From positions 2,737,932 through 2,801,931 of the forward strand of contig CP046179.1 of NCBI GenBank assembly GCA_014075275.1: a stretch of DNA of 64,000 nucleotides. The letters are read 5' to 3'. Below the pieces are notes generated by a model that searched no databases, was not told the origin of the DNA, and worked only from the letters and a program-made list of their open reading frames with translations. Both the position numbers and the translations under genes were made by a program. The stretch is from Boseongicola sp. Lineage in GTDB: Bacteria; Pseudomonadota; Alphaproteobacteria; Rhodobacterales; Rhodobacteraceae. Position 1 is the stretch's first letter. Each line of letters begins with the position of its first letter. This document shows, one piece after another, positions 53,222 to 61,940 of the stretch.

Positions 53222-54420
53222 CCGAGGTCTATATTTGCGATTTCATCCGCACGCCAATTGGCCGATTTGGCGGCTCTTTATCTTCGGTACGTGCCGATGA
53301 TCTTGGGGCAATACCATTGAAGGCGCTGGCAGAGCGTAATTCCGGGTTGGATCTTGAAGCCTTAGACGATGTGATCTTCGGCTGTGCCAATCAGGCCGGA
53401 GAAGACAACCGCAACGTCGCGCGCATGTCATTACTTTTGGCTGGCTTTCCGATCGAGGTGCCGGGTACGACTATAAACCGGCTGTGCGGATCAGGAATGG
53501 ATGCAGTAATCACCGCTGCCCGCGCGATCAAATCCGGCGAAAGTAACCTTGTCATCGCTGGTGGGGTAGAAAGCATGTCGCGCGCGCCGTTCGTGATGCC
53601 AAAGGCCGTACGAGCATTTAGTCGCGACATTACCGTCCACGACACGACCATTGGCTGGCGGTTTGTCAATCCTCTGATGGCGGCGCGATATGGTGTCGAC
53701 GCGATGCCCGAGACGGCAGAAAACGTGGCCCAAGACTTTGGGATCAGCCGTCAGAAGCAGGACGCCTTCGCACTTCGATCACAGGAAAGGGCTGCGGCTG
53801 CATTTGGTCGTGGGCGCCTGAAGCGTGAGATTACTCCTGTGCCGATCAGCGTAAAAACTGAAAGTTTGATCGTCGATGCGGACGAGCATCCGCGCCCAAC
53901 GACAACGATGGAAACGCTGGCAGGTCTGAAAGCCATTACCGGGACGAATGGGACTATCACGGCAGGAAATTCTTCGGGCGTGAATGATGGTGCGGCGGCA
54001 ATGATACTTGCGTCCCATTCTGCAGCCAAAGCGCACGGGCTGACACCTATTGCAAAGGTGCTCGGTGGCGCGATGTCCGGCGTTGAACCGCGGGTGATGG
54101 GCATTGGCCCCGCCTCAGCCACCAAGAAACTATTGGCGCGGCTTAATCTGAATCAACGTGACTTTGACGTCTTTGAGCTGAACGAAGCATTTGCAAGTCA
54201 AGGGATTGCGACGCTGCGCGAACTTGGCATTGCCGACGACGATGCGCGCGTTAACCCAAATGGAGGTGCCATTGCACTTGGGCATCCGTTGGGAATGTCC
54301 GGCGCGCGGATTACAGGAACGGCGGCGTTGGAGCTTCGCCTTTCAGGCACAAAGCGGGCGCTGGCCGCCATGTGCGTAGGCGTTGGTCAGGGCGTCGCCA
54401 TTGCAATCGAAAACTGTTAG
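53218..54420 (+). CDS. acetyl-CoA acyltransferase/beta-ketoadipyl-CoA thiolase-like
   Basis: A 400-residue type II thiolase. The nucleophilic Cys90 is in INRLCGSGMDAV, the histidine in GGAIALGHPLGMSG near residue 350, and the second cysteine in AAMCVGVGQGVAIA near 386. Thiolase subfamilies with PcaF-like residues cleave 3-oxoadipyl-CoA to succinyl-CoA and acetyl-CoA, but substrate choice is not decided by these motifs. As the last gene of the operon it would cleave the 3-oxoacyl-CoA made by the CoA-transferase. Confidence 0.93.
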   Translation: MTEVYICDFIRTPIGRFGGSLSSVRADDLGAIPLKALAERNSGLDLEALDDVIFGCANQAGEDNRNVARMSLLLAGFPIEVPGTTINRLCGSGMDAVITAARAIKSGESNLVIAGGVESMSRAPFVMPKAVRAFSRDITVHDTTIGWRFVNPLMAARYGVDAMPETAENVAQDFGISRQKQDAFALRSQERAAAAFGRGRLKREITPVPISVKTESLIVDADEHPRPTTTMETLAGLKAITGTNGTITAGNSSGVNDGAAAMILASHSAAKAHGLTPIAKVLGGAMSGVEPRVMGIGPASATKKLLARLNLNQRDFDVFELNEAFASQGIATLRELGIADDDARVNPNGGAIALGHPLGMSGARITGTAALELRLSGTKRALAAMCVGVGQGVAIAIENC

Positions 54421-54431
54421 TGGCCTGCGCG

Positions 54432-54452
54432 GCTGAATGTTCAGCTGATTTT
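54432..54452 (+). terminator. weak terminator after the thiolase
   Basis: GCTGA (54432-54436) and TCAGC (54441-54445) form a 5-bp stem with a 4-nt loop, followed by TGATTTT. It lies 12 bp after the thiolase stop and overlaps the end of the convergent MarR gene. The stem is short, so termination may be partial. Confidence 0.35.
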
Positions 54453-54956
54453 CCTTAACTCGTCGGAATTGCCAACTTTGTCTTGAAATGGCTTCCAAGG
54501 TGCGCGGCTGCTGTGGTCGTTCGCTTCCAGTAGCTTCAGCGTCAATTGCATGAACTGCTGGTATTCAGCATCCGATAGCGGGCTGACCAAACGTGTTTGG
54601 GCGCGCATCATGCCCGGTTTGACGCTATCGACGAGCTCTTTTCCACTTGCCGTGATTTTGGCGAGTTTAGTGCGTCGGTCCGCCGGATCACCGGGACGCT
54701 CCAATAGGTCACGTCTGTCCAATCGTCGGATAACATCTGCAGCAGTGTTTCTGTCAACACCGATCATCGTAGCGATTGTCACCTGATCCCGAGCCTTGCC
54801 ATCGTACAATACAGTCAGAACCCCAAACTGAACTGGCGTCAGGTTAAAAGCGGCACATTCTTCAAGGAACATTGCAACGTGAATTTGGTGCAGCCGGCGG
54901 ATCAAGTGACCCGGACGATCTGTAAGGTCTTCAAAATCTTGGTCAGAATCTGGCAT
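54441..54956 (-). CDS. MarR family transcriptional regulator
   Basis: A 171-residue MarR-type regulator: a winged helix-turn-helix with TIATMIGVDRNTAADVIRRLDRRDLLERPGDPADRRTKLAKITASGK (about residues 75-120), flanked by dimerisation helices. Such proteins often release DNA when they bind an aromatic or CoA-linked ligand. It is divergent from the HyuAB/F420 operon at 55183 and would control it. It ends 20 bp from the convergent thiolase gene, so it probably does not control that operon. Confidence 0.93.
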   Translation of the reverse strand: MPDSDQDFEDLTDRPGHLIRRLHQIHVAMFLEECAAFNLTPVQFGVLTVLYDGKARDQVTIATMIGVDRNTAADVIRRLDRRDLLERPGDPADRRTKLAKITASGKELVDSVKPGMMRAQTRLVSPLSDAEYQQFMQLTLKLLEANDHSSRAPWKPFQDKVGNSDELRKIS

Positions 54957-55011
54957 GAGCTCGTTGGCTAAGAGGCTTGGTAAAGTTTCACGGCACCGTT
55001 AGCAGAGTATA

Positions 55012-55027
55012 TTCTAATTCGCTAGAA
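55012..55027. promoter_or_regulatory. candidate MarR operator
   Basis: TTCTA (55012-55016) and TAGAA (55023-55027) form a 5-bp inverted repeat with a 6-bp spacer, a layout typical of MarR sites. It lies 56 bp upstream of the MarR start codon and about 75 bp before the operon's -35 box. A second inverted repeat, GAGTC/GACTC (55089-55093, 55103-55107), overlaps that -35 box and is an alternative operator. Confidence 0.4.
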
Positions 55028-55100
55028 CAGATGACGCGCGAATTCTCCAAAATCTGTCGAGTCTAAGGTTCAGCAAACTCCTGTTTTTGAGTCTATTCCT

Positions 55101-55128
55101 TTGACTCTCTCAAAATAGGGAGTATGCT
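55101..55128 (+). promoter_or_regulatory. candidate promoter of the hyuAB/F420 operon
   Basis: TTGACT (55101-55106) and TATGCT (55123-55128) are spaced by 16 bp, close to a sigma-70 promoter. The predicted start is near 55135, about 48 bp before the hyuA ATG. The GAGTC/GACTC inverted repeat overlaps the -35 box, so a repressor bound there would block it. Confidence 0.5.
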
Positions 55129-55182
55129 ACCTAAATATTCCATGGTGAGATGTTGTTGTGGAGTTTTGTCAGGGAGAAGAAG

Positions 55183-57255
55183 ATGAGTTGGACAATTGGT
55201 GTGGATGTCGGCGGAACCTTTACCGACTTCTTTGCCACAAACGACGATGAAGGATTGTTCCACGTCTACAAAACGTCTTCGACGCCCTCGAACCCTGCGG
55301 ACGCCATCTTAAACGGCCTGGATGCCATGTGTTCCAAGTTCAGTATCCCTATGGATCAAATCCAGAGGCTGTCGCATGGAACCACCGTCGGAACAAATGC
55401 CCTAATCCAGCGAACTGGAAGCCGGGTTGCCTTGGTAACAACAAAAGGCTTTCGTGACTTGTTGGAGATCGGGCGGCAAACGCGCCCACACATGTATGAT
55501 CTTCAGGCCGATCATCCGGCCCCTCTTGTCGATCGAGAGTATCGCATCGAGTTGAACGAACGGATTGGCGCACAGGGTGAGGTCGTTCGCGCTCCTACTG
55601 CCGAAGATATGGAAAAGGCAATTGACGAAGTTGTCGACGCATCCGCCGGTGCTTGCGCAATTGGTTTCATTTTTTCATTCCGCAATGACACGCACGAACA
55701 GGCATTTGCCGATGCGCTTCGCAGACGCGCGCCAGAGGTTGCGGTTTCGATATCGTCCGAAGTGCAGCCGGAATTTCGCGAATACGAGCGCCTATCCACG
55801 ACCGTTCTGAACGCATATCTGCAGCCAGTCATGTGGAAGTATCTTGAAACTCTGGAAGACGGGATTGCAGACCGCGCCAAAAGCGCTAGCCTTGGGATCA
55901 ACCAATCCAGCGGTGGCCTCATGTCGGTGCGCAGGTCACGAGAATTTCCCGTTCGAACAGCATTGTCGGGTCCGGCCGCCGGTGCAGTCGGCGCAGCCCA
56001 TGCCGCGCGTCAAACTGCGCGCAGCAACATCATTACGCTCGACATGGGCGGCACCAGTGCAGACGTCGCCCTGATCCGCGACTATAAGGTCGATCTGGCC
56101 TTTGACCGGGATGTGGCCGGGTTTCCAATTCGCATGCCGTGCGTTGACGTCGAGACCGTTGGTGCTGGCGGCGGTTCGGTTGCGTGGTTTGATCGCGATG
56201 GATTGCTGAAGGCAGGGCCAAAAAGTGCTGGCGCGTATCCCGGACCGGCTTGTTATGGCAATGGCGGCGATGAGCCGACAACGACAGATGCTAATCTATT
56301 GTTAGGTCGCTTGTCGTCGCGTGGATTGCTGGACGGCGACATGGGCCTTGACCCGGAACTGTCGCGGCAGGTTTATCAGCCAATTGCCGACAAACTTGGG
56401 TTCACCGTCGAAAAGACCGCGCAAGGCGTTCTAGGAATTGTGGTTGCCAATATGGTCCGCACAATCCGTACAATATCGGTTGAACGCGGTCATGATCCGC
56501 GCGATTTTGTTCTGATGCCGTTCGGTGGTGCCGGACCGCTTCACGCGCGCGACGTTGCGGTAAGCCTTGGTATGAAGGAAATGATTGTGCCTGCTGCGCC
56601 GGGCATCGTTTGCGCACAGGGCTTGTTAGTGTCTGATCTGAAAGAAGATTTTGTCACGAGCCACCGCATTGCAATTGATTCTGACGGAATAACGGCATTA
56701 GCCAACGTGGTCGAAGTTCTGAATACGCGGGCACTGGAATGGTTTGAAAGCGAAAGTGCGCCAAGCGATGGGCGCGCAGTTCAGCTTGTCATAGATGCAC
56801 GCTACGTCGGACAGAACTTTGAACTTTCTGTTCCAATCGCCGCTGGCGCCAGTCTGACAAAATGTGATGTGCCGGACGCTGCAGTAATAAATCGGGCATT
56901 CTGCGACGCCCACGAACAGGCATACGGCTATGCTAGCGAGGTCGATCCGATTGAAATCATGAACGTTCGGCTTTCCGCAAGCGCAACGCTGCATCGGTTC
57001 GAAGACAAACCGGCGGTCGCCGGCGACCCGGGAGAACCAAAAGTGCGCTCCGCACGCAAAGTATATTTTAACGAAGAAGCCTCGATTGAAACGCAGATTT
57101 TCAACCGCGCAGAAATGAAACCCGGGCAGCGCATCAGCGGTCCGGCTATTGTCGAACAAATGGACACTACGACGCCGGTTTACCCGGGGGATGTCGCGGA
57201 AATGACGCCTGATGGGCATCTGATCATAACCATTGATCCAGGAGTTGTTGCATGA
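55183..57255 (+). CDS. hyuA: hydantoinase/oxoprolinase subunit A (second pair)
   Basis: A 690-residue HyuA-type subunit. Nucleotide-binding motifs are TIGVDVGGTFTDFFA near the N-terminus, HGTTVGTNALIQR, LDMGGTSADVALIRD and GAGGGSVAWFD. The ATG at 55183 follows AGGGAGAAG with correct spacing; an earlier ATG at 55150 is less likely. It differs in many positions from the HyuA at 9456 and so is probably specific for another substrate. First gene of the operon that leads into the LLM oxidoreductase and F420 genes. Confidence 0.9.
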   Translation: MSWTIGVDVGGTFTDFFATNDDEGLFHVYKTSSTPSNPADAILNGLDAMCSKFSIPMDQIQRLSHGTTVGTNALIQRTGSRVALVTTKGFRDLLEIGRQTRPHMYDLQADHPAPLVDREYRIELNERIGAQGEVVRAPTAEDMEKAIDEVVDASAGACAIGFIFSFRNDTHEQAFADALRRRAPEVAVSISSEVQPEFREYERLSTTVLNAYLQPVMWKYLETLEDGIADRAKSASLGINQSSGGLMSVRRSREFPVRTALSGPAAGAVGAAHAARQTARSNIITLDMGGTSADVALIRDYKVDLAFDRDVAGFPIRMPCVDVETVGAGGGSVAWFDRDGLLKAGPKSAGAYPGPACYGNGGDEPTTTDANLLLGRLSSRGLLDGDMGLDPELSRQVYQPIADKLGFTVEKTAQGVLGIVVANMVRTIRTISVERGHDPRDFVLMPFGGAGPLHARDVAVSLGMKEMIVPAAPGIVCAQGLLVSDLKEDFVTSHRIAIDSDGITALANVVEVLNTRALEWFESESAPSDGRAVQLVIDARYVGQNFELSVPIAAGASLTKCDVPDAAVINRAFCDAHEQAYGYASEVDPIEIMNVRLSASATLHRFEDKPAVAGDPGEPKVRSARKVYFNEEASIETQIFNRAEMKPGQRISGPAIVEQMDTTTPVYPGDVAEMTPDGHLIITIDPGVVA

Positions 57256-58946
57256 CCCCGTCAACTGAAACACTGGATCCGATCCGGCTGGAGATTATCG
57301 CCAATGGTCTGCGTTCAATTGCTGACGAGTGTTTTGTCGCGCTGATGCGGTCGTCGTATTCGACCAATATCAAGGAACGCAAAGACCATTCGATTGCCAT
57401 CGTCGACAGGCAAGGTCGGCTGGTCGTGCAAGCGGAATTAACGCTGCCCATTCACATCGCTTCGATGGGCGGTTTGATGAAATGTGTGCTGGAGAAGTTT
57501 GGAGACGATATTCACGAAGGCGATATCTTTGTCGCCAACAATCCCCACACCGCAGGCGGGACGCATCTTCCTGACATCAACTATGCAATGCCGATCTTCA
57601 TCGACGGCGAAATCGTCGCCTTTGTCTGCAATATCGCGCACCACGCGGATATTGGCGGCATGGTGCCGGGTTCGATGGCCGGCGGCATGTCCGAGATCTA
57701 TCAGGAAGGGTTACGCATTCCTGTGGTCCGCTTGTTTCGAAGAGGCGTTCTACAGCAAGACATTATGGACATCTTAATGCTGAATGTCCGCGTGCCCGAG
57801 GAGCGTCAGGGTGACCACAACGCGCAGATTGCGTCCTGCCGATTGGGCGAGCGACGCTTTAAAGAGGTCGTGCAAACTCATGGTTTGCCCAGCGTTCTGA
57901 AGGCGTTTGACGAAATCATCTCGCGCACCAATCAACGGATGAAGGACACCATCAAGCAAATCCCAGATGGCGTCTATGAATTCAAGGACCACATGGATTC
58001 TGACGGTCTCGATACCTACGACATCCCAATATGCCTGAAGCTCACCGTCAACGGTAACCGCATCCATCTGGATTTCGCGGGAACCAGCCCGCAGGTTAAG
58101 GGGAACATCAACACAACGCTAAATGCCGTGCAGGCGAGCGTGAACTATGCTCTGATTGGCGCGTTGGACAGCGACATGCCATCGAATCAGGGGGTTCTGG
58201 ATGCCGTTGATATCAGCTGCGAACCCGGCACATTGCTGAATTGCGTGTTCCCGGCACCGGTGGCCGCACGCGCCCACGCCTGTCAGCGAGTTATCGATAT
58301 TGTTCTTGGTGCGTTGTCTCAGGCAATTCCTGACAAGGTTATTGCGGCGGCAAATGGTGCAAACACCACGGCGGTATTCTCCGGCGTCGATCCTAGAACC
58401 ACAAAACCATACCTTTACTTCGAGACCATTGGAGGCGGTATGGGCGCACGCGCGACAAAGGACGGCAAAGATGGAGTTCAGGTTGGGATTACCAACACTT
58501 CGAACTTGCCCGTGGAATCCATCGAACAGGAATATCCGCTGCGCGTTGAAGAATACGGCTTTGTGGAGGACTCGGGCGGAGCTGGGCAGTTCCGCGGCGG
58601 CATGGGGCTGCGGCGGGTTCTGACGCCCGTTGACCACGAATGCGTTTTCAATGGCGCGGGTGAGCGATTTCGATACCAACCCTGGGGATTATTCGGTGGC
58701 CGACCGGGTGCATCGGGCAGGTTCCTTTTGGAAGACGAAAATGGCGAACGACGTCTGGACGACAAGCCCAATGAGGTGGAGGTAGCCCTTGGCACGAAAG
58801 TGACCATCGAAACCCCTGGTGCAGGCGGCTATGGATCGCCCAAAAATCGCAATGCTGCTGCAATTTCCGAAGACGGGCGTAGCCGGAAATACAGCGATGA
58901 ATTCATCAACAAAAATTACTCTGAAACCGCCTCGGGAGGTCAATAG
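57252..58946 (+). CDS. hyuB: hydantoinase B/oxoprolinase subunit B (second pair)
   Basis: A 564-residue HyuB-type subunit. Typical stretches are LEIIANGLRSIADECFVALMRSSYS near residue 14, VANNPHTAGGTHLPDINYAMP near 95 and the glycine-rich TPGAGGYGSPKNRN near the end. It overlaps hyuA by 4 bp. With HyuA it would form an ATP-dependent amidohydrolase or carboxylase; acetone- or acetophenone-carboxylase-like activity cannot be excluded. The F420-dependent oxidoreductase gene follows after 2 bp. Confidence 0.9.
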   Translation: MTPSTETLDPIRLEIIANGLRSIADECFVALMRSSYSTNIKERKDHSIAIVDRQGRLVVQAELTLPIHIASMGGLMKCVLEKFGDDIHEGDIFVANNPHTAGGTHLPDINYAMPIFIDGEIVAFVCNIAHHADIGGMVPGSMAGGMSEIYQEGLRIPVVRLFRRGVLQQDIMDILMLNVRVPEERQGDHNAQIASCRLGERRFKEVVQTHGLPSVLKAFDEIISRTNQRMKDTIKQIPDGVYEFKDHMDSDGLDTYDIPICLKLTVNGNRIHLDFAGTSPQVKGNINTTLNAVQASVNYALIGALDSDMPSNQGVLDAVDISCEPGTLLNCVFPAPVAARAHACQRVIDIVLGALSQAIPDKVIAAANGANTTAVFSGVDPRTTKPYLYFETIGGGMGARATKDGKDGVQVGITNTSNLPVESIEQEYPLRVEEYGFVEDSGGAGQFRGGMGLRRVLTPVDHECVFNGAGERFRYQPWGLFGGRPGASGRFLLEDENGERRLDDKPNEVEVALGTKVTIETPGAGGYGSPKNRNAAAISEDGRSRKYSDEFINKNYSETASGGQ

Positions 58947-58948
58947 TC

Positions 58949-59986
58949 ATGCGCGTTTATTCAATGGTGCGACCCAAAAAGCTGTCCTTGATCCCAAAAG
59001 CGATGGAGCGCGCAGAACGGCTTGGCTATGATGGAACAACTTTACTTGAGTTGACTGTTCCGCCGACGCTTTCTGCTGCTGCCGGTGCGATGTTGACCAA
59101 AGATATTAAGATGATGTCCGGTGTTTTCGTTGCGTTTCCACGCAGCCCGATGGCGACCGCTTATGATGCATGGTCTTTGAACGAGCTATCTGGCGGGCGG
59201 TTTCAGCTTGGAATTGGCAGCCAAATCAAGGCGCATCTGACACGCCGTTTAGGCATGGACTTCCAGCCGCCGATCCGCCGCATGAAGGATTACATAAACG
59301 CCCTGAATGCAATTTGGGATTGCTGGCAGAACGGCACGAAACTTGACTACGATGGGATTTACTACAAGCACAATCTGATGATCCCCTACTACAACCCCGG
59401 TCCCCTGGAAACGGGCAAGCCGGAAATACATCTTGCAGCGATCAACAAATTGATGTGCCGCCTGTGCGGCGAGGTGGCAGACGGCCATCTGCCCGGCGAC
59501 CCGATCACCTGGAAATGGCACGAGGAAGTCATGTTGCCAAATCTGGAAATTGGGTTGGCGCGCTCCGGCCGCACGATGAAAGATCTGGACCTTGGCGGCT
59601 ACGGATTTATTGGGTGTGCAACGTCAACCGAAGGACTTGATACGGTCGCCAAAGGATTAAAAGAGCGTGTTGCCCTTTACGCGTCGACACCGGAATACAA
59701 AGAGATGCTCAGCATGCATGGCTGGACTGTCGATCAAGAGGATTTCGCGGCGCTAACCAGAGAAAACAAATGGGAGGAGATGGGCGAGCTTGTGTCGGAC
59801 GACATGCTTGAGGCATATGCGGTTATTACGTCGCCCGCAGACCTGCCTTCAGCGTTGGCAAAGCGATACGGCGGCAAAGTCGATCGTATCCAGATTGACG
59901 AAACCTGGTTTGATGGGTTGAGCGATGAACAAGTTCAGACATTGGTGACAGAAATCAAGAAGATCCCGGGTCATCGCGATGGCTGA
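58949..59986 (+). CDS. LLM-class F420-dependent oxidoreductase
   Basis: A 345-residue luciferase-like (LLM) oxidoreductase. The TIM-barrel features PPTLSAAAGAMLTKDIKMMSGVFVAFPRSPM, LNELSGGRFQLGIGSQIKAHL (residues 80-100) and the PEIHLAAINKLMCRLCGEVADGHLPG substrate region are like those of F420-dependent LLM proteins (TIGR03617 type). LLM enzymes use either FMN or F420; the presence of npdG, cofE and cofD in the same operon makes F420 the better choice. It overlaps the ligase gene by 8 bp. The substrate is unknown. Confidence 0.87.
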   Translation: MRVYSMVRPKKLSLIPKAMERAERLGYDGTTLLELTVPPTLSAAAGAMLTKDIKMMSGVFVAFPRSPMATAYDAWSLNELSGGRFQLGIGSQIKAHLTRRLGMDFQPPIRRMKDYINALNAIWDCWQNGTKLDYDGIYYKHNLMIPYYNPGPLETGKPEIHLAAINKLMCRLCGEVADGHLPGDPITWKWHEEVMLPNLEIGLARSGRTMKDLDLGGYGFIGCATSTEGLDTVAKGLKERVALYASTPEYKEMLSMHGWTVDQEDFAALTRENKWEEMGELVSDDMLEAYAVITSPADLPSALAKRYGGKVDRIQIDETWFDGLSDEQVQTLVTEIKKIPGHRDG

Positions 59987-61481
59987 GCGATTTCTGCGGG
60001 ATTCAGACACACGCGACTTCGCGGCGGAGGAATGGGCAAGACTAAACGCCCGTGACCCGTCGGAACTTGCTGTCGCCGAGATTGACCGCGAGCTTAGCGT
60101 TCAAGAACTGATCCAGCAGGCCAGAATGCGCGCGGGCCAATTTATTGCACGTGGCGTTGAGCAGGGTGACCGCATCATCGTAGCGCGCCCGAATGTTATT
60201 GAATTCGTTGTCGACTATTTGGCTGTTCGGCTTTGCGGCGCGGTTCTGGTCAACCTTCCCTGGTCGGCGGGCACGTCCATCACGGAACTTACAGACATTT
60301 TGGATGCGAAAGTGGTTGTAATTACTGAACACCTTGTTGGTGACAAACCCCTTTTTGATCGACTTGGTGAAAGGCGGTTTTCTGAAAATGAGGTTGCGCC
60401 CATTGGCCCCTCGGAGCCCATTCCAACGCGCGGCGACGCGCTGGCATGGCTCGCCTGCACGTCGGGGACAACCGGCACACCCAAGGCTGCAATGCATACA
60501 GGCGCAACCTGGCAACGACAGACCGAGGTATTTGCCCAGCATTTCGGCCTGACCAAGGATGATCCCATACTGGTTTCTTCGCCAGTGGGACATGCGGTTT
60601 CATTGTTGTTCGGAGTTCGGTTTTCGCTGTTGTTGGATTCTCCTATGGTGTTGGTATCGAGGTGGAAAATCAAAACAGCTGTCGAACTGATCGAAAGATA
60701 TGGATGTACATTTACTGTGGCTCCTACACCTTTTTTGGTCGACATGGTTTCTTATGCCGAAGCGCACGGCAACGACCGCGTCAAGACATTGAAGTTCTTT
60801 CCTTCCGCTGGGGCGCCAGTACCAAGAACACTGGTTCGCCGTGGCTTAGAAGCCCTGCCGGATTGTCAGGTATGGTCTTATTTCGGAACGTCGGAAGCCG
60901 GTGCGGTCACGGCTGTTCCGCTTGACGCAGATTTGGACAAGCGATTGGATACTGACGGGATTGCGTTGCCCGGCACCGAAACACGCGTCGTCGATGAAGA
61001 ACTGCAACTTTATAGCCCCGAGCAAATGATGAAGGGATATTGGTCAGGCGACCCCAATGGGCGGTTGCACCAAGATGGTTGGTATCAGACCGGGGATGCT
61101 TGTGAACAGCGCGAGGACGGATACATCAAGATGGTGGGCCGGGCGCAGGATATCATCCTTCGCGGCGGTGAAAATATCTCGCCGCTTGAAATTGAGAATA
61201 CAATCTTAAGCTACTCTCAGGTCGAAGACGTTGCGATAGTGGGTTATCCTGATGATCGCCTAGGTTCGCGGCTTGCCGCCGTAATTGTTTGCGCTGGAGA
61301 TGTAGAACTGGAAGACATTCGTGAACACTGCCGCAGCATCGGGTTAGATCGCGCTAAATGGCCGGAATTCATGACAAAAGTTGAAAAAATTCCTCTGTCC
61401 GCCATCGGCAAGGTGCTGCGCGGAGAACTGGAAGATTTGGTTTGGAACTTGATAAAAGACACAGACCGGAAAGCTTCATGA
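59979..61481 (+). CDS. AMP-forming acyl-CoA ligase
   Basis: A 500-residue ANL-family ligase. The P-loop ACTSGTTGTPKAAMHTGATW lies near residue 162, the TGDACEQREDGYIKMVGRAQDIILRGGENI motif near 370, and a C-terminal lysine in PLSAIGKVLRGEL completes the active site. It overlaps the LLM gene by 8 bp and is followed 1 bp later by a hotdog thioesterase. It would activate the acid before or after F420-dependent reduction. Confidence 0.9.
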   Translation: MAERFLRDSDTRDFAAEEWARLNARDPSELAVAEIDRELSVQELIQQARMRAGQFIARGVEQGDRIIVARPNVIEFVVDYLAVRLCGAVLVNLPWSAGTSITELTDILDAKVVVITEHLVGDKPLFDRLGERRFSENEVAPIGPSEPIPTRGDALAWLACTSGTTGTPKAAMHTGATWQRQTEVFAQHFGLTKDDPILVSSPVGHAVSLLFGVRFSLLLDSPMVLVSRWKIKTAVELIERYGCTFTVAPTPFLVDMVSYAEAHGNDRVKTLKFFPSAGAPVPRTLVRRGLEALPDCQVWSYFGTSEAGAVTAVPLDADLDKRLDTDGIALPGTETRVVDEELQLYSPEQMMKGYWSGDPNGRLHQDGWYQTGDACEQREDGYIKMVGRAQDIILRGGENISPLEIENTILSYSQVEDVAIVGYPDDRLGSRLAAVIVCAGDVELEDIREHCRSIGLDRAKWPEFMTKVEKIPLSAIGKVLRGELEDLVWNLIKDTDRKAS

Positions 61482-61482
61482 G

Positions 61483-61923
61483 ATGACTGTGAGACACAAC
61501 AATCTGTCAATTGAAGACATTCAGGAACGGATCACACGGTCAAAGTTCCATCAGATGTATGACCCAAGGGTTCTGGAAGTCGACAACGATGCCATGATGA
61601 TCAAGCTACGGGTTTCCATGCGCCCGGAATTTGAAAGGCAGCCAGGTACCGGCCAATGGCACGGTGGAATTATTGCCTCGCTGGTCGATATTGCGGGTGT
61701 CTATGCGCTATTGTTGGTTGCACGTGGACCGATTTTGACGCTGAATTTTAGTACAGACTTTTTGCGTTTGGGGGTTTCTGAACAACTCTATGCGACCGCA
61801 ACAGTCCTTCGGGCCGGAAGAACCGTAGGCTTCGTTGATGTCAGCATTGTTGACGACAATGGTGCAGTAATTGCCACTGGACGCGCGTGCTATGCCATCC
61901 GGCCGGACAAATCTCAGACTTGA
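61483..61923 (+). CDS. hotdog-fold thioesterase (PaaI type)
   Basis: A 146-residue hotdog protein. The conserved WHGGIIASLVDIAGVYALL segment (about residues 59-77) is typical of PaaI-type acyl-CoA thioesterases, with the catalytic Asp in LVDIAG. It would release an acid from its CoA ester. Its position after the ligase suggests it hydrolyses the product or removes unwanted CoA esters. Overlap with neighbours is absent (gaps of 1 and 17 bp). Confidence 0.85.
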   Translation: MTVRHNNLSIEDIQERITRSKFHQMYDPRVLEVDNDAMMIKLRVSMRPEFERQPGTGQWHGGIIASLVDIAGVYALLLVARGPILTLNFSTDFLRLGVSEQLYATATVLRAGRTVGFVDVSIVDDNGAVIATGRACYAIRPDKSQT

Positions 61924-61940
61924 ACCTGAAGGGTGCTGAA

